The notes under the pieces: model-generated
What the model was told of the DNA's origin: nothing
The model's input: the letters and a program-made list of their open reading frames with translations, nothing else
Databases searched by the model: none
Program-made: the position numbers and the translations under genes
Shown here: positions 45,006 through 58,423 of the stretch, piece by piece
Position numbering within the stretch: position 1 is the stretch's first letter
Layout: each line of letters begins with the position of its first letter
NCBI RefSeq assembly: GCF_026745355.1
Contig: NC_079207.1
Span: forward strand, 35,638,930 to 35,702,929
Length of the DNA stretch: 64,000 bases
Origin: Beta vulgaris subsp. vulgaris
Lineage: Eukaryota > Streptophyta > Magnoliopsida > Caryophyllales > Amaranthaceae
Reading direction: 5' to 3'

Positions 45006-47448
45006 TGTAACATCCCGTCCGATACAAAGAAGAAAAGAGACAAAAGTAAATGAAATAAAGCAACTAGTGGTAGTGGAAATACCACTAAGACGGAGATGCT
45101 ACTCTAAGGAGTAGAATTTAAACTATAAACAAGCAATAATCCTTCAAATATAATAATTAACTTCCGAAATCATATAAAAAGGAAAACGAGGTCCTACACC
45201 CTCATTCCAACCAAAGTTCCAAAACAACTATGGAAACTCCAAAAGACCTCAAAATAGAGTAATCCAAATCCAAAGGAGAAAACCAAAATTTGTGGTTCAA
45301 ACATACGACAAAACATAAAGGAAAGCTACTTAAGTCCAACTAAGTAACTAGTCCTAATCCCTGTCTCAAAGTGCTCGTCCACTATGACTAGTACAACCTC
45401 CTTGTTCACAAGGTCAAACCGCACAATCCCGGTCCAAACCGTAACGATCCTAAACAACATCATCATCTGCATAATAAATCAATAACTTCCACAATCAGTG
45501 GGGAGTAACTAGTAGTTCTCCCAGCCCAAATAGGAACAAATAATAAACTTAAAGAAATTAGAAGCAACGCCAAATACATACATCACCATGATAACATGCT
45601 CACAACGAGATACAACAAGTCATAAGCAACAAGCATGCATAAGAAGAAAGCTCAACGCTAAAAACTAAGTCAAACCATTCAACAAACACACCATCAAGAT
45701 TAAATACAACAGACCATGCCGTCTCTGAGTAGACTCATTGGACCATGCCGCCCAAGGCCTACGTTGCATATCCGAGGACCATGCCGCCCTTTCCCCGTAA
45801 ATAACTCTTGGCGAAGAGATGCTAAGGGTAGTGTTATCCTCCCCCGAGCATTTCGACGTCGACAACTCAAAGTATAGGCCCTCAACACTCATCAAAACAA
45901 ACGACATCTAGCTACCCAACAAAATAGGCACATTCCCTTAATATAATAACTCAAACCAACCCAAACGTACTCAAACATGCTTAACATACATGCATAAACC
46001 CAACATCCAACATATAAACATGTTGTAAGCTCAAAGGGAAATTAATCAACAAAGCGCAACCAAGGAGGGCAGTCCCTCGTCGCGAGGTGCAACAACGGTC
46101 CCGAGGTGCGACCATGGGGGTCGCGGGTCGCGAGCGATCACTGCTCGTGGCTTGCGGGCTGTGCTCGTACGCCCTTGCTTCGTCAACACAACATGCATTC
46201 AATCTCAAGCATCCAACCCAAAACCATTTCACATCTAACACAACCAAACAAACACCCTAGCATGAGACTAATCATCAAATCCCAACAATTCCTCAATTTC
46301 CCTCACAAATAAACACAAATTCATGCTACATCAAAACCATCACAATAACTAACATCAAACTTAACAACAACCAACTAGCAAAACCAACAACGTGATCATA
46401 ACAACATGCTCAATACATGAAAAGAGACCACAAAATACCATCCTAATCATGATACTACGTTAAACGCTAAGCATACACTCACCTAAGTTCCACCTAGCAT
46501 GATTCTAAGTTCTCTAACGCGATTCTAACACCCTAAGTTCAAAATCTATTCTCTATCGAACTAGAATAACGCTAGTTACCTTATTCTTCGAGAGGAATGT
46601 AGTAAAACGCTTCAATCGTTGTCTAAACGCCTTGTGAATTATCACCACCTACGTCTCCTACGAACACAATCACAACAAACTCAACACGTGCTTGAAAACC
46701 GGTGCAAAATAGCTTGAAAACAAGTAATAGAAACTGATTTTTGTGTGAGAAATGTGAAGGAACAAGAGAAATATTCCCTTCTTTAGTTTGGTGTTATGTG
46801 TGTGAATGGAAGGATGGAGGATGGAGTGAATTTCTGATTTTATTCCCAGCCAAAAGGAGATGAAGTGAGGATGATTAAGGGGGGGTTTAATGGTGGTTTG
46901 ATGGCCATCAATAGGAGGTATAATGAGGGTGAGTGAAGTGGTGTGACTTAAGATATTATTAATGTTACAAAGGAATAATGTGGTTGTCCAAGAACTTTCA
47001 TAAACCCATGGTAAACAGAATTTTCGGACCCTCTAAGTCAAGTAACAAAATGTGCGTAAAGGCTAGTACAATGTATGTTTCAAGAACAAAGTAAATTGTT
47101 AAAACAAATATACTTAAGTAAGTGTTTTTTATAATTAAAAATTATAATTATTAACGTAATATAAATACGTACTCACAAATCCATCACATTTTACACTTTG
47201 CACAATCACGAGTGCTACATTGCCAGTTTAAAATAGTTGACGCACGTACAAGCATTGCACGTTTACTAAACAATAGTACACTTAAATTCACATTATAAAT
47301 ATATAAATATATGTATAAATATTATCGAACTAAAATGTAGATGTAAAAATATATATATTTACCGGAAATATATTAGCAAAATATAATTTAACATTCAATA
47401 TAATAGTAATTAACGCGCGAAAATTTCATAGAAATTCGGGGTGTTACA
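45006..47448 (-). repeat. 3' LTR of the Tekay-type element
   Basis: On the minus strand it begins TGTAACACCCCGAATTTC (47448) and ends GATGTTACA (45006): 2443 bp with TG...CA borders. The next minus-strand base downstream is 45005; the target duplication cannot be tested because the other end is absent. Confidence 0.8.
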
Positions 47449-47462
47449 ATCTCCCCTCCTTA
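47449..47462 (-). other. Polypurine tract of the Tekay-type element
   Basis: On the minus strand AAGGAGGGGAGAT directly precedes the LTR start. Confidence 0.8.
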
Positions 47463-47535
47463 AGAGACTTTTCGTCCTCGAAACTTAAAATAAAAAAGGA
47501 AATAAATAAGACAAATAGCTCGGGATACTTGAGCC

Positions 47536-50500
47536 TCATCGACTCTTCCGTTTCCCAAGTGACTTTCTCGTACTTTTGGCTTCTTCAAGCACGATTTTGA
47601 CGGTCCAAGATCGGACAGGTCGCTCTTCGAAAGTCAAGTTCGGTTCAATAGCAACCGATTCTATAGGAATGACATGAGAAGAATTGCTGCGATATCTCCG
47701 TAACTGCGATACATGGAACAAATCGTGCACCCTTGACACATCGGGTGGCATAGCCAATCTGTAAGCTACCTTTCCAATTCTCTCGAGGATTCATAGGGAC
47801 CCACATATTTCGGGATTAACTTGCCTTTCTACCCAAATCTCATCACACCCTTCATTGGAGACACTCTCAACAGTACCTTATCCCCAACGGCGTAAGAAAT
47901 AGGCTTCCGACGCAGGTCTGCATAAGACTTTTGCCTATCTTGAGCAGCCTTCATTCTAGCCTGAATAACCTTCACTTGCTCAACGGTATCCTGAATCAAG
48001 TCTGGTCCCAACACCAAGGAGTCACTTATGTCACTCCAACAAGTAGGACTACGACACTTTTGCCCATAAAAGGCTTCATAAGGAGCCATCTGGATACTAG
48101 CATGGTAACTGTTATTGTGAGAGAACTCTACCAAATTCAACGACTTCAACCAGGACTCTTGAAATTCCAAAGCACAAGCACGGAGCATATCCTCCAAAGT
48201 CTAAATAGTCCTCTCAGTTTGCCCATTAGTAGCGGCACGAAAAGTGGTACTTAACTTCAACTTAGTACCAAAAGCCTCTTGTAGAGCAACCCAAAAATGA
48301 GACAAAAATCTAGGATCACGGTCAGAGACTATCCTTTGGGATACCATGCAACGGATGATTTCATTAGCATAAGCTTCAGCTAACTCTTCCGTAGACCAAG
48401 TATTCTTCATCGGAATAAACCGAGCTACCTTAGTCAAACGGTCTACGATCATCCATACGACATTCTTACCACCAACAGCTCTCGGAAGACCCATGACAAA
48501 GTCCATCGAGATAGAATCGAACTTCCATGCGGGAACAAGCAATGGTTGTAGCAATCCACCTGGCCTTTGATGCTCGATCTTGACCTTTTGACACACCAAA
48601 CATCTAGCCACAAATTCAGCCACTTCCCTCTTCATACAAGGCCACCAGAAATTAGCCTTGAGATCCTTGTAAAGCTTATCACCCCCAGGATGAACAGAAT
48701 AGGGAGTACAATGAGTTTCTTCGAGAATCTTCTTCTTAAGCTCTAAGTCATTCGGCACACACCAACGACCCATAAATTTCAGACTTCCCTCGGAATCAAC
48801 TTTGAAATTCTCGGCTCGTCCCTGAGCCTTAGCTTCACGAATCTTCTCTAACTTAGGATCATTCCTTTGCTTCTCTCGCAATTCTTGGAACAAAACAAGC
48901 TCAATACTCATAGCACAAAGAGTTTCTACAGAACCTTGAGGTACAACCTCGATTTTGAGCTTTCGAAACTCGTCACACAAATCTCTCGGCAAGGTTTTAG
49001 CCGCACTAAGAGAATGCTTCAACTTACGACTGAGAGCATCATCAACCACATTAGCTTTACCCTCGTGATAATCAAGCTGTAGGTCGTAATCTTTGATCAA
49101 TTCCAACCACTTTCTTTGTCTCAAATTCAAATCACGCTGTGTGAAGATATACTTAAGACTCTTGTGGTCGGTAAACACTTTACATGGGACTACATACAAA
49201 TAGTGTCGCCAAATTTTAAGGGCAAACACCACAGCAGCCAACTCTAGATCATGAGTAGGGTAATTCCTTTCATGCACCTTCAACAGTCTAGAGGCGTAAG
49301 CCACAATTTTCCCTTGTTGCATAAGGAGACAACCCAAACCATGCTTCGATGCGTCACTATAAACTTCAACTCAACCCCTTTAGTAGGCAAAGTTAGAACT
49401 GGAGCAATAGTGAGGCACTTCTTCAACTCTTGGAATGCCTTTTCGCACTCTTTGGACAACAGAAACTTGCTCTACTTTCTCATCAATTTGGTTAACGGCT
49501 GGGCTATCTTTGAGAAATCCTTAACGAACCTCCGATAGTAACCAGTAAGACCTAGGAAACTTTGGATCTCATAAACATTCTTAGGACTTTCCCATTCCAC
49601 AACAGCTTTAATCTTGAAAGGGTCCACCATAACACCATATTTGTTGATGACATGGCCTAAAAACGACAACTCCTTAAGCTAGAACTCACACTTGGAGAAC
49701 TTCGCAAACCACTTCTGTTTCCTCAAAATATCCAAGATCAACCTCAGATGCTTCTCATGTTCTTCTTCATTCTTAGAGTACACAAGGATATCATCAATGA
49801 AAACAACCACACACGTATCCAAGAACTCATGGAAAGAGCGGTTCATCTGATTCATGAATACAACAGGAGTATTTGTAAGACCAAAGGGCATAACAATGAA
49901 CTCATAATGTCTATATCTTGTACGGAATGCGGTCTTAGGGATATCTTCCTTCTTCACCGGAATCTGATGATAACCCGACCTCAAATCTATCTTAGAGAAA
50001 ACTCTAGCGCCCTTCAGCTGATCAAACAGATCCTCAATGCGGGGCTAGGGATATCTATTCTTGATAGTCACCTTGTTCAGTTCACGGTAATCAATACAAA
50101 GCGGCATACTCCCATCTTTCTTCCTGACGAACATAATAGGAGCACCCAACGGTAAGACACTTGGTCTAATGAAACCCTTATCAATCGGTTCTTGCAACTA
50201 AGCCTTCAACTCTTGCAATTCAGCAGACGCCATTCTATATGGGGCCTTAGATAGAGGAGCAGTACCAGGAGTGAGGTCAATACTAAACTCGACATCTCTT
50301 TCAGGAGGGATACCTAGTAACTCATCAGGGAAGACGTCCGGATACTCACGGACAACGGGGACATCCTTTAACTTCACTTCTTGAGTCAAATCTTTGACCA
50401 TACAAAGGAACACTTGTTCCCCTTTCTGACGAAGTTTCTGCATTTTGAGAGCAGACACGATCTTTACCCCTTTCTTCAACACTTCTCCACTATAGGAGAT

Positions 50501-50983
50501 ACGCTTGCCACACGGACTACGAAGAGTCACTTTTTGATCACGACAATGAATATGGGCACGATACTTAGACAACCAATCCATACCCAGAATGACATCGAAC
50601 TCAGTCATGGAAAATTCCTTAAGATCAGCAGGAAGATTAATACCCAACAAGGAAATAGTCGCATCACGGTACTCGGCATGACAAGGGTAGTTCTCACCAG
50701 AAGGAAGAGATATAAGAGTTCGAAGAGGAGAACTCAAAGACAGGTTAGCTTTCTTGACAAATGAGTTAGACACAAACGACACTGTAGCACCAGAATCAAA
50801 CAACACGAAAGCAGGGACAAAATTAACAAGAAAGGTACTAGTGATGACGTCGGGATGAACATCAGCGTTAAAATGAGTCATGATGTAAATTCGATTCTTC
50901 GGTGGAGCAGAACAACTAGGAGGAGCAGTAGGTCTAGCTGTAGCTCTCAGATTCTTAGGGCACTCATAAGTCTTGTGACCCAC
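47536..50983 (-). pseudogene. pol: Tekay-type pol: protease, RT, RNase H, integrase, chromodomain; broken
   Basis: Protease: FDSGATVSFVS in the 50198-50983 frame. Reverse transcriptase: 49679-49984 holds [10 protein letters not shown] and the catalytic FIDDILVYS; 49472-49669 holds [12 protein letters not shown]. RNase [11 protein letters not shown] near 49150. Integrase: zinc-binding histidines and cysteines ([14 protein letters not shown]) near 48600-48680; core Asp in [11 protein letters not shown], second Asp in VSDRDPRF, Glu in ATNGQTERT just before a stop near 48200. The C-terminal part continues at 47829-48197 (SYHASIQMAPYEAFYG) and 47536-47757 (VSRVHDLFHVSQLRRY), where a chromodomain-like region begins but loses frame. 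The enzyme set would copy and insert the element; this copy has at least five breaks. Confidence 0.9.
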
Positions 50984-51702
50984 TTCCCTATAGTAGAAGC
51001 AAACAATGGTGATAAATCACAGTCTTTTCCCGGATGACTAGGCTTATCACACCTCCGACACTTAGATGGATCAAAACTCAGCCTAGAACTGGAACCTTGA
51101 TATCCACCACGGAAATTTGGTTCAAACCTCGACTTCTTAGCCAAAGCAGGAGTAAAAGAAGGGACAAGCTTCCTCACAGATGCAGCCTTAGCAGTTTCTT
51201 CCTCCTTTATTGAAGCATGGACACTCAGGGCCATTTCATAAGCACCCTGGTAAGTAGTAGCTCCCGAACACAGCACAAGGGTCCTTACCCTAGGATCCAT
51301 CTTCTTTATGTACCTCTTAACTCTCTCAGCTTCAGTGGGAATGATAGTACTGGCAAACTTAGACAGCTCTGTAAAGCGGTCTGTAGACTCTTGGATATTC
51401 ATGTTCCCCTGAGTTAAAGATAGGAACTCATTATGTTTCTGCCAACGTAACTCATCAGGGTAAAACATCTCCTTCAACTTGGCGGAGAACTGAGTCCACC
51501 CAAATCACGCAATAGCCATACATGAAGTCTTTACCGTACCCCACCAGTTATCAGCCTCTTTCTTCAAGTAGTACTTCTCAACAGGTACCATCTCAGCAAC
51601 GGGACAATTAGTTGCCATAAAGAGTTTCTCCAAATCCCTTAACCAATCTTCCAGAGCCACAGGATCAGCTGCACCATCATAAGTAGGTGGCCTACGACGG
51701 TC
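50947..51702 (-). pseudogene. gag: Tekay-type gag, C-terminal part
   Basis: The minus frame 50947-51477 contains a capsid-type segment (LTQGNMNIQESTDRFTELSK) and a CCHC zinc knuckle (CRRCDKPSHPGKDC). Upstream, 51480-51702 carries further gag-like sequence in another frame and is cut by the Athila LTR at 51703. The switch to protease occurs around 50950-50990 with a frame change. Confidence 0.8.
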
Positions 51703-53082
51703 TGATAGCGATTTTAAACAAGTTATAAAACCTTATTCTTGCAAGTGTACAAGACTGAGTAGTAAGTGATAAATAATAGGGTATCGTATCCATAGGGAAC
51801 AATTGATTAAAAATTAAATCTAATGTCTACTAATTTAATCCTAAATATAAATATAATGAATGGTTTGTGAACTAATTAAACTAATATAAAATATATAGTA
51901 AACTAAATAAACTTGACAATAACAAAAGTGAATCGGAGAACAGACAATAATACGGAATCTAGGACAGCCGAATCCACCACTAATAATATGACTAATAGAT
52001 AATTAGGAATGAGAATTAATAGGTTTATCAAGTACCCTAAACTACAAGCCGAAATACTCACAAAAATTGTATTGCGATTAATTAGGTGACATAACTTATC
52101 TAACTAAAGCATAAATTATTCAACTTTTAACCACAAATCATCAAACACCATTGCATAACATTACACTTTGAACTACAAGAACAAAGTATGTAAATTTGAT
52201 AACAATAAAAACTAATAAATCATTCTACAAGAATGATTATCAATCTATATTGCAAACAATGATAAACCCTATAATAATCTTAATAGTTATGCAATCATAA
52301 ACCAACGTCAATTCTTAAACACAATTAAACTATCGATTCATACTAATAGGGTTTTATCTAAATTAAATCCTAGAAAAATAAATTAGCTATTCATAATTGA
52401 AGAGAATATCACCTAAATAGGAAAATTCATGGTCGAATTTTTGTTTCGGGTCTCGATTCGGCGTTGTTCCGCTCTTCAATCTGCACGAACTGCTGCATGT
52501 CTTCTGTCCAACTCCTTCGTCTGCTGCGTGCTACTCCTCCAGCCAAAAACCCTCCTCCCTGTCTTATTGCTGTTGTATTTGTGGGTCTTCAGCAAAGCCC
52601 ACCTTTTTTTTCGTCTTTTGCTGCGTGAGTTTTGTTGCAGCATAATTGGGTTTAGCCCACTTTGTTCCTTGGTAAACCACCGTAGATCAAGTATTAGAAC
52701 AAAGACTTTTAGCCTTAATTCAATCATTCTCAAGTATAGTCATATTGTGGACTCAAAATTAAGTGGGCTTTGTTGAATGAGATTCTTAAAAGTTCCCCAC
52801 TTATGTGCATGAGATTTCATGAGCCTGTAGCAAAGGTAAGTGTGTACTTTTGTAACTTGATGTCCTTAGCTGATAATGCCACCTGCCATCAAAGCAAATA
52901 ATATTAATAGTAGAGTTTGGTCATTCATAATAAGATAACATCTAAATATAACATGTAATACCCATAGGTGTAGTTATTATTATTTCAAATAAAATGCAAG
53001 AATTACTACCTATTAATATAATTTAGGGGCATAACAAATAGATATAAGGGTATAAATAATATATGTTACATGGCAGTTATCA
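51703..53082 (-). repeat. 3' LTR of the Athila-type element
   Basis: Minus-strand start TGATAACTGCC (53082) and end AATCGCTATCA (51703): 1380 bp with TGATA...TATCA borders. The minus-strand tract just before it, AGTGTAGGGAAGT (53083-53095), is a good polypurine tract. Small frames inside the LTR on both strands have no support. Confidence 0.75.
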
Positions 53083-53095
53083 ACTTCCCTACACT

Positions 53096-54748
53096 TTATT
53101 TGCTAGTCCTTGAGCCAAGAAAAATATCAAAGTAACATTCAATATCACTCAATAGCAACTTGGGTCGTACCACTCCACCAACTCTCAAAGAAGAAGCCAA
53201 ACTAATGAGAGTTAACAATAGGCTAAAACGATTTTGTTTTTTAAAAAAACTTAAAAGTTAGTCATAAAAAAAACATTTTTGTTAGGTTAGCAAGCTATGA
53301 ACGCTATTGAACTTTTATTCTCGAGCAACCTTTGTAATAAATTTGTTTGATATCATAGGTAATCTAGGTGCTCATGTGCAAGTGTATTGACGTTCGAATA
53401 CGAGGTATTTTAGTCGGACTTGATTATTATTTCAGTTGATTCCCACATACTTTTCCGTACAAGAGGCACTTAGTACCCATACATGGATCGTCTCTTTCAT
53501 ATGACATTACACTTGCCACCCAATGATCTCAAAGGAGTACTCGATACTTTGTTGTTTGCATTGCTTTTGAGGCTTTTTCTATGCTTTTTTTTTTTCCGAT
53601 TTTCTTTTTGGTAATACGAATATTTCACTCTTTTTTTTAGTGGTTCACATTCTCACAATTTTGATAATTTGGATTACTAATCCATTAATTTTTTTTCTGA
53701 ACCATGATTCTCTCTGTTTTTTAACAAAGTCAAGTAATTCTCCAGTAACCAAGAGCAGTGAAAGATCACCAAGAAAAATATAGTTACTAATTTGGTAGAT
53801 TAAAGTATAAAAGTCCTTCCTTCATACCCCGCATCTAAGCCAATGAAGAAAGTGTGCTAGATTACAAATAAGCATACGCATTGTTAAGGTATATTTAATA
53901 AGTTGCAAGAGTTAAAGCCCTCACATTCATAACTTCAAAAACATTTTTTTTATGTAATAAAACGGAATTTGAGTAAAACGTTGTTAGATTAGAGCCTATT
54001 ATCAATTATTCTCATTAACGAGCGGCTCATCTATGAGATGACAATGAATGGTGTATAATATACCCTCAAATATAAACTTAAAAGTTTTCCCTTAAAATTT
54101 ATGAAAAATTTGGGCAACACCTTCCCATAAATGGGACAACCGACAATTATATGCCATAAAACAAACTTGTAAAGCACTAAAATTCTTCCCACAAAACAGC
54201 TATCCAGCAACCAACAACATCAAATAGCAGCAACATACACCAAACAATTCCAAAATGTCCCAAAATTTCCTCTCCTCCACACTTAGTTCTTGCATTGTCC
54301 GCATTGCAAGCAGAATAGAAAAGAGAAGAAAAATAAGAGAGGAAAGATAGAGCAACACAACCTGGTGGAGGGTGTTTGGAAGTCTGTGAATGTGCAAGCA
54401 TTGTCAAATTGTGCAAGGTTGCCCACATGGACGTGCTTACTCCAAGTCCCTGATGATGCCTGCATACATGGATTATGGTCCTGCAAAACAGAACAAGTTC
54501 TAGAATAGCCAAGTGTTAGGAATTTGAAAACACAAATCTAATTACTAATAAATGAAATAAACTAAGGAAAAGTAAATAATAGAAGTAAAATAGAATACTG
54601 GGTTGCCTCCCAGTTAGCGCTAAGTTTCAGTCTTCAGCCAGACGTAGCCATATGCATCAATCAATGTAAGAAGGGTCTACCAGGTTAATGGACTCGATAA
54701 GACCGTCCTCAACATCATGAGACACAACAAGTTTCAATCGTTGTCCAT
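53096..54748 (-). other. Athila 3' non-coding or former extra-ORF region
   Basis: About 1.65 kb between integrase and the polypurine tract. Athila elements often carry an envelope-like frame here. I see only short frames; a minus frame at 54177-54512 has hydrophobic stretches but no recognisable family. AT-rich, probably decayed. Confidence 0.45.
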
Positions 54749-55984
54749 TTACCATAAGAAGACGTCCATCTCGTGGGTCAGAAATCTGTATAGCACCTGA
54801 AGGAAAAACCTGCTCAACAACAAAAGGGCATCCCACCTAGAATGTAATTTGCCAGGATAAAATTTAAGCTTATAATTATAAAGCCAAACTTGCTGATTAG
54901 GTTCAAAAGTTTTTCTAGCAATATGTTTATCATGAAAGGCTTTAGTTGTGGCCTTGTACATCTTAGCATTCTCATAAGCATCATTGCGTAATTCATTTAA
55001 TTCATTCAATTGAAGACGACGGTTAGAACCAGCTTGTTTCATATCAAAATTAAAAGCTTTGGTAGCCCAAAGAGCCCTATGTTCTAACTCAACGAGAAGA
55101 TGACATGCTTTTCCAAAAACTAGTCTATACGGTGACATTCCTATTGGGGTCTTAAATGCAGTACGATAAGCCCAAAGTGCGTCATTTAACCTCAAAGACC
55201 AATATTTTCTATCAGGTTTAACTGTTTTCTCCAAAATAGATTTTATCTCACGATTAGACACCTCGACTTGACCACTAGTTTGAGGGTGATAAGGAGTAGC
55301 GACTTTATGTGTGACATTATACTTTTTGAGCAACGACTCAAAAGAACGATGAAGAAAATGGTTGCCCCCATCACTAATGAGTGCTCTAGGTACCCCAAAG
55401 CGATAAAATATATGATCTTTAACAAATTCCATAACTACTTTGTGATCATTAGTCCTAGTAGCTTTGGCTTCAACCCACTTAGATACGTAGTCAACATCAA
55501 CTAATATGTATAAAAAGCCAAAAGAGGGTGGAAAAGGACCCATAAAATCTATACCCCATACATCAAAAATCTCAACAATCAAAATAGGGGTGAGAGGCAT
55601 CATGTTACGACGAGATATAGTACCTGTTTTCTGACATTTATCACAAGCTAGACAAAATTGATGTGCATCTTTAAATAACGTGGGCCAATAAGATCCACTT
55701 TGGAGTACTTTGGCAGCTGTTCTCTTACCTCCAAAGTGTCCCCCACAAGAATAAGAATGACAAAACGATAGAATATCATGATATTGAGATTCAGGTACAC
55801 ATCTTCTAATTACTTGGTCTAAACAATGCTTAAACAAATAAGGATCTTCCCAATAATAATTTTTAACCTGTGAAAAGAATCGGTCTTTCTCTTGTTTTGA
55901 CCATTGTGACGGTATCTGACCAGAAGCAAGATAATTAACAAAATGCACAAACCATGGAAGACGTGTATGTGAAACTGCAAACAA
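54749..55984 (-). pseudogene. Athila-type integrase region, longest surviving frame (411 codons)
   Basis: Zinc-binding HHCC module: [15 protein letters not shown] then CLACDKCQ (about 55620-55760). DDE core: Asp in WGIDFMGPF, Asp in ALISDGG, Glu in [13 protein letters not shown], all in one open frame, so this domain is intact as read even though the element is broken elsewhere. The C-terminal part ([13 protein letters not shown]) follows and the frame ends at 54749. Integrases insert element DNA into chromosomes. Upstream polyprotein context is disrupted, so expression is doubtful. Confidence 0.85.
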
Positions 55985-56128
55985 TTGTTCATCAGGAAAC
56001 TTATCATGTACATGTACAACTAAATCATTAGTATGTTCAAGAATAAGCCTAGAGAGATGATCAGCAACTGAATTTCCGGATCCCTTTTTATCTTTAATTT
56101 CAATATCAAATTCTTGTATTAGGAGAAT

Positions 56129-56998
56129 TCACCTAATTAGTTTAGGTTTTGACTCTTTCTTAGACAATAAGTATCTTAAAGCTGCATGATCAGAATAAAT
56201 TATGACTTTCGAGTATAAAAGACAGGAGCGAAACTTATCAAGTGCCAACACAATGGCTAGTAACTCTTTTTCAGTGGTTGAGTAATTTTTCTGAGCATCC
56301 GTAAGAGTTCGACTAGCATAGTAAATTACATGAGTTGCTTTATTTACCTTTTGACCAAGTACGACACTAAGAGCGTAGTCAGATGCATCACACATGATTT
56401 CAAAAGGCAAAGAAAAATTAGGGGGTTGCACTATAGGTGCTGACACAAGCAACAATTTTATCTTTTCAAAAGACTCAACACATGATTGATCGAAAATAAA
56501 GGTGATGTCTTTAGCAAGAAGATTGGTGAGAGGCTTAACAAGCTTGCTAAAATCTTTAATGAATCTCCTATAAAAACCTACATGGCCTAGAAAGGATCTA
56601 ACATGCTTAACAAAAGTAGGAATAGGAAGATTAGAGATGATATCAACTTTAGCCTTATCGACTTCAATACCTTTCTTTGAAATCCTATGACCCAAAACAA
56701 TACCTTCCTTAACCATAAAATGGCTCTTTTCCCAACTCAGAATAATATTTACCTCTTCACATCTCGTTAATACAGCAGTCAAGTTATCTAAAAACTCATC
56801 AAATGAAGACCCAAAAACAGAGAAATCATCCATAAACACCTCTAAAAATTTGTCAACCATATCACAAAAGATGGACATCATACATCTTTGGAAAGTAGAA
56901 GGTGCATTACATAACCCAAAAGGCATTCTTCTAAATGCAAACGTACCTGCGGGACATGTAAAAGTAGTTTTTTCTTGATCTTCAGGATAAATAGCCAA
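56129..56998 (-). pseudogene. Athila-type reverse transcriptase / RNase H region
   Basis: The frame carries RMPFGLCNAPSTFQRCMM, the catalytic FMDDFSVFG, VGFYRRFIKDFSKL and YSDHAALRYLL (start of RNase H). Stops at both sides (56126 and just above 56998) separate it from the integrase and from the RT start around 57000-57300, which is itself broken. Confidence 0.88.
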
Positions 56999-57328
56999 TT
57001 AATTATAACCAGAATAGCCATCAAGAAAGGAATAGTAACTTTAACCAGCTAACTTTTCTAAGATCTGATCAATAAAAGGTAATGGAAAGTGATCTTTCCT
57101 AGTCACACAATTAAGCTTCCTATAATCAATACAAACTCGCCAACCTGTGGTCTCCCTAGTAGGAACAAGCTCTCCTACATTATTTTTCACAACTGTAATA
57201 CCTGACTTTTTAGGAACCACTTACACAGAACTAACCCACTGACTATCAGAAATAGGGTATATGATACCAGCATCTAAAAGTTTTACGACCTCTTTCATGA
57301 CTACTTCTTTCATGTGTGGGTTCAACCT

Positions 57329-58423
57329 TCATTGCATCTCTCTAGTAGGTTTAGCATTTTCTTCTAAAAAGATCCTATGCATACAAATAGAAGGACTAAT
57401 TCCTCTTAAATCTGCTATAAACCATCCTATAACCCTCTTATGATCTGCTAAAACCTTAATCAGTGCTAATTCCTGCTCATTAGACAATTCAGATGAAATT
57501 ATAACTGGTAAAGTCTCATTAGACCCTAGATATGCATACTTGAGTGTAGATAGAAGAGGTTTTAACTCAAGTTTAGGTGGAGAAACTATATATAATAGGG
57601 CTGGAGACTCAGAGAGAGGTGGTAAAGGCTCATGTCTAGACACCCAAGAAGAAGTTTCTAAAATAGAAGTGTGATGAAGAATGGAGCTCAATACCTCAGA
57701 AACATTTCCCAAGTTATATGTTTCAATGTTCTCATGTGCAATACTAGTTTCTAGAACATCTTTAGATATGAGTGCAGGTAAAGCCTCTTCAACTAACTCA
57801 TTAATCAAATCAACAAAGAAACATTCAGATTCATCTTCAAATGTAGGTTGAGAAGAAGCTCTAAAAATATTCAGTTTAATTCTCATATTTAAAACAAAGA
57901 CCACCATCTCCAGAGCGACAATTATAGTAGCTCAGCGGTGAAGAAAGGACGCCCAAGAATTAAAGGAATATTCTTAGAAGGGTGACTAGATTCCATATCT
58001 AATACCACAAAGTCTACAGGGAAGAAACCTTTGTCAATTTTAACTAAAACATCATCAATCCTACCTCTAGGAACTCTAACAGACCTATCTGCTAACTGTA
58101 GGTACAATTAAAGGTTGTAGCTCACCTAAGCCTAGCTGCTCATACACAGAATAAGGGATCAGATTAACACTTGAACCTAAATCTAATAGTGCTTTTTCAA
58201 TTTTATGATCACCAATATGACAAGATATAGTGGGGACACCAGGATCTTTAAATTTAGGAGAAGGGTTAAACTGCAAAATAGAGCTCACTTGTTCACTTAG
58301 GACAACTTTTTTAGAACAATGCGCCTTCGATTTTCTTTTAAAAGTGCACATATCTTTAAGGAATTTAGAATAGGCAGGAATTTGTTTTATTGCATCCAAG
58401 AGAGGAAAATTAATTTTAACTTG
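57329..58423 (-). pseudogene. Athila-type gag end and protease region
   Basis: Fragments at 57329-57907, 57922-58107 and 58085-58423. The protease-like motif is ALLDLGSSVNLIP, where Athila relatives have DxGSxxN, followed by LILGRPF, the usual distal protease motif. The gag end reads FPLLDAIKQIPAYSKFLKD. The upstream continuation is cut by the CACTA element at 58424. Confidence 0.75.

Larger units (their letters stand above)
45006..51702 (-). mobile_element. Tekay/Del-type Ty3-gypsy chromovirus, 3' LTR to gag; interrupted by Athila
   Basis: Read on the minus strand: part of gag, protease, RT, RNase H, integrase, chromodomain remnant, polypurine tract, 3' LTR. RT before integrase defines Ty3-gypsy; the TGTAACACCCC LTR end and a chromodomain-like tail point to the Tekay/Del clade. 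An Athila element starts at 51703 inside gag, so the remaining gag and 5' LTR lie beyond the window or are lost. Stops and frameshifts (near 48200, 49337, 49670, 50200, 50960) show it is inactive. Confidence 0.85.
51703..58423 (-). mobile_element. Athila-type Ty3-gypsy element (3' LTR to gag/protease), inserted in the Tekay gag
   Basis: Minus strand. 3' LTR 51703-53082, a 1.7-kb non-coding stretch where Athila elements carry their extra ORF, then integrase, RNase H, RT and protease regions. The motif set (FMDDFSVFG in [12 protein letters not shown] in integrase) is the Athila type. At 58424 a CACTA element interrupts it. Its 5' LTR is not in the window. Confidence 0.8.

Noticed and set aside
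47536..47757. Functional chromodomain
   Set aside because: The region aligns by eye with the start of a Tekay chromodomain but loses frame midway, so only a remnant is claimed.
52429..52776. 115-codon plus-strand ORF
   Set aside because: Lies wholly inside the Athila LTR, antisense to the element, without homology.
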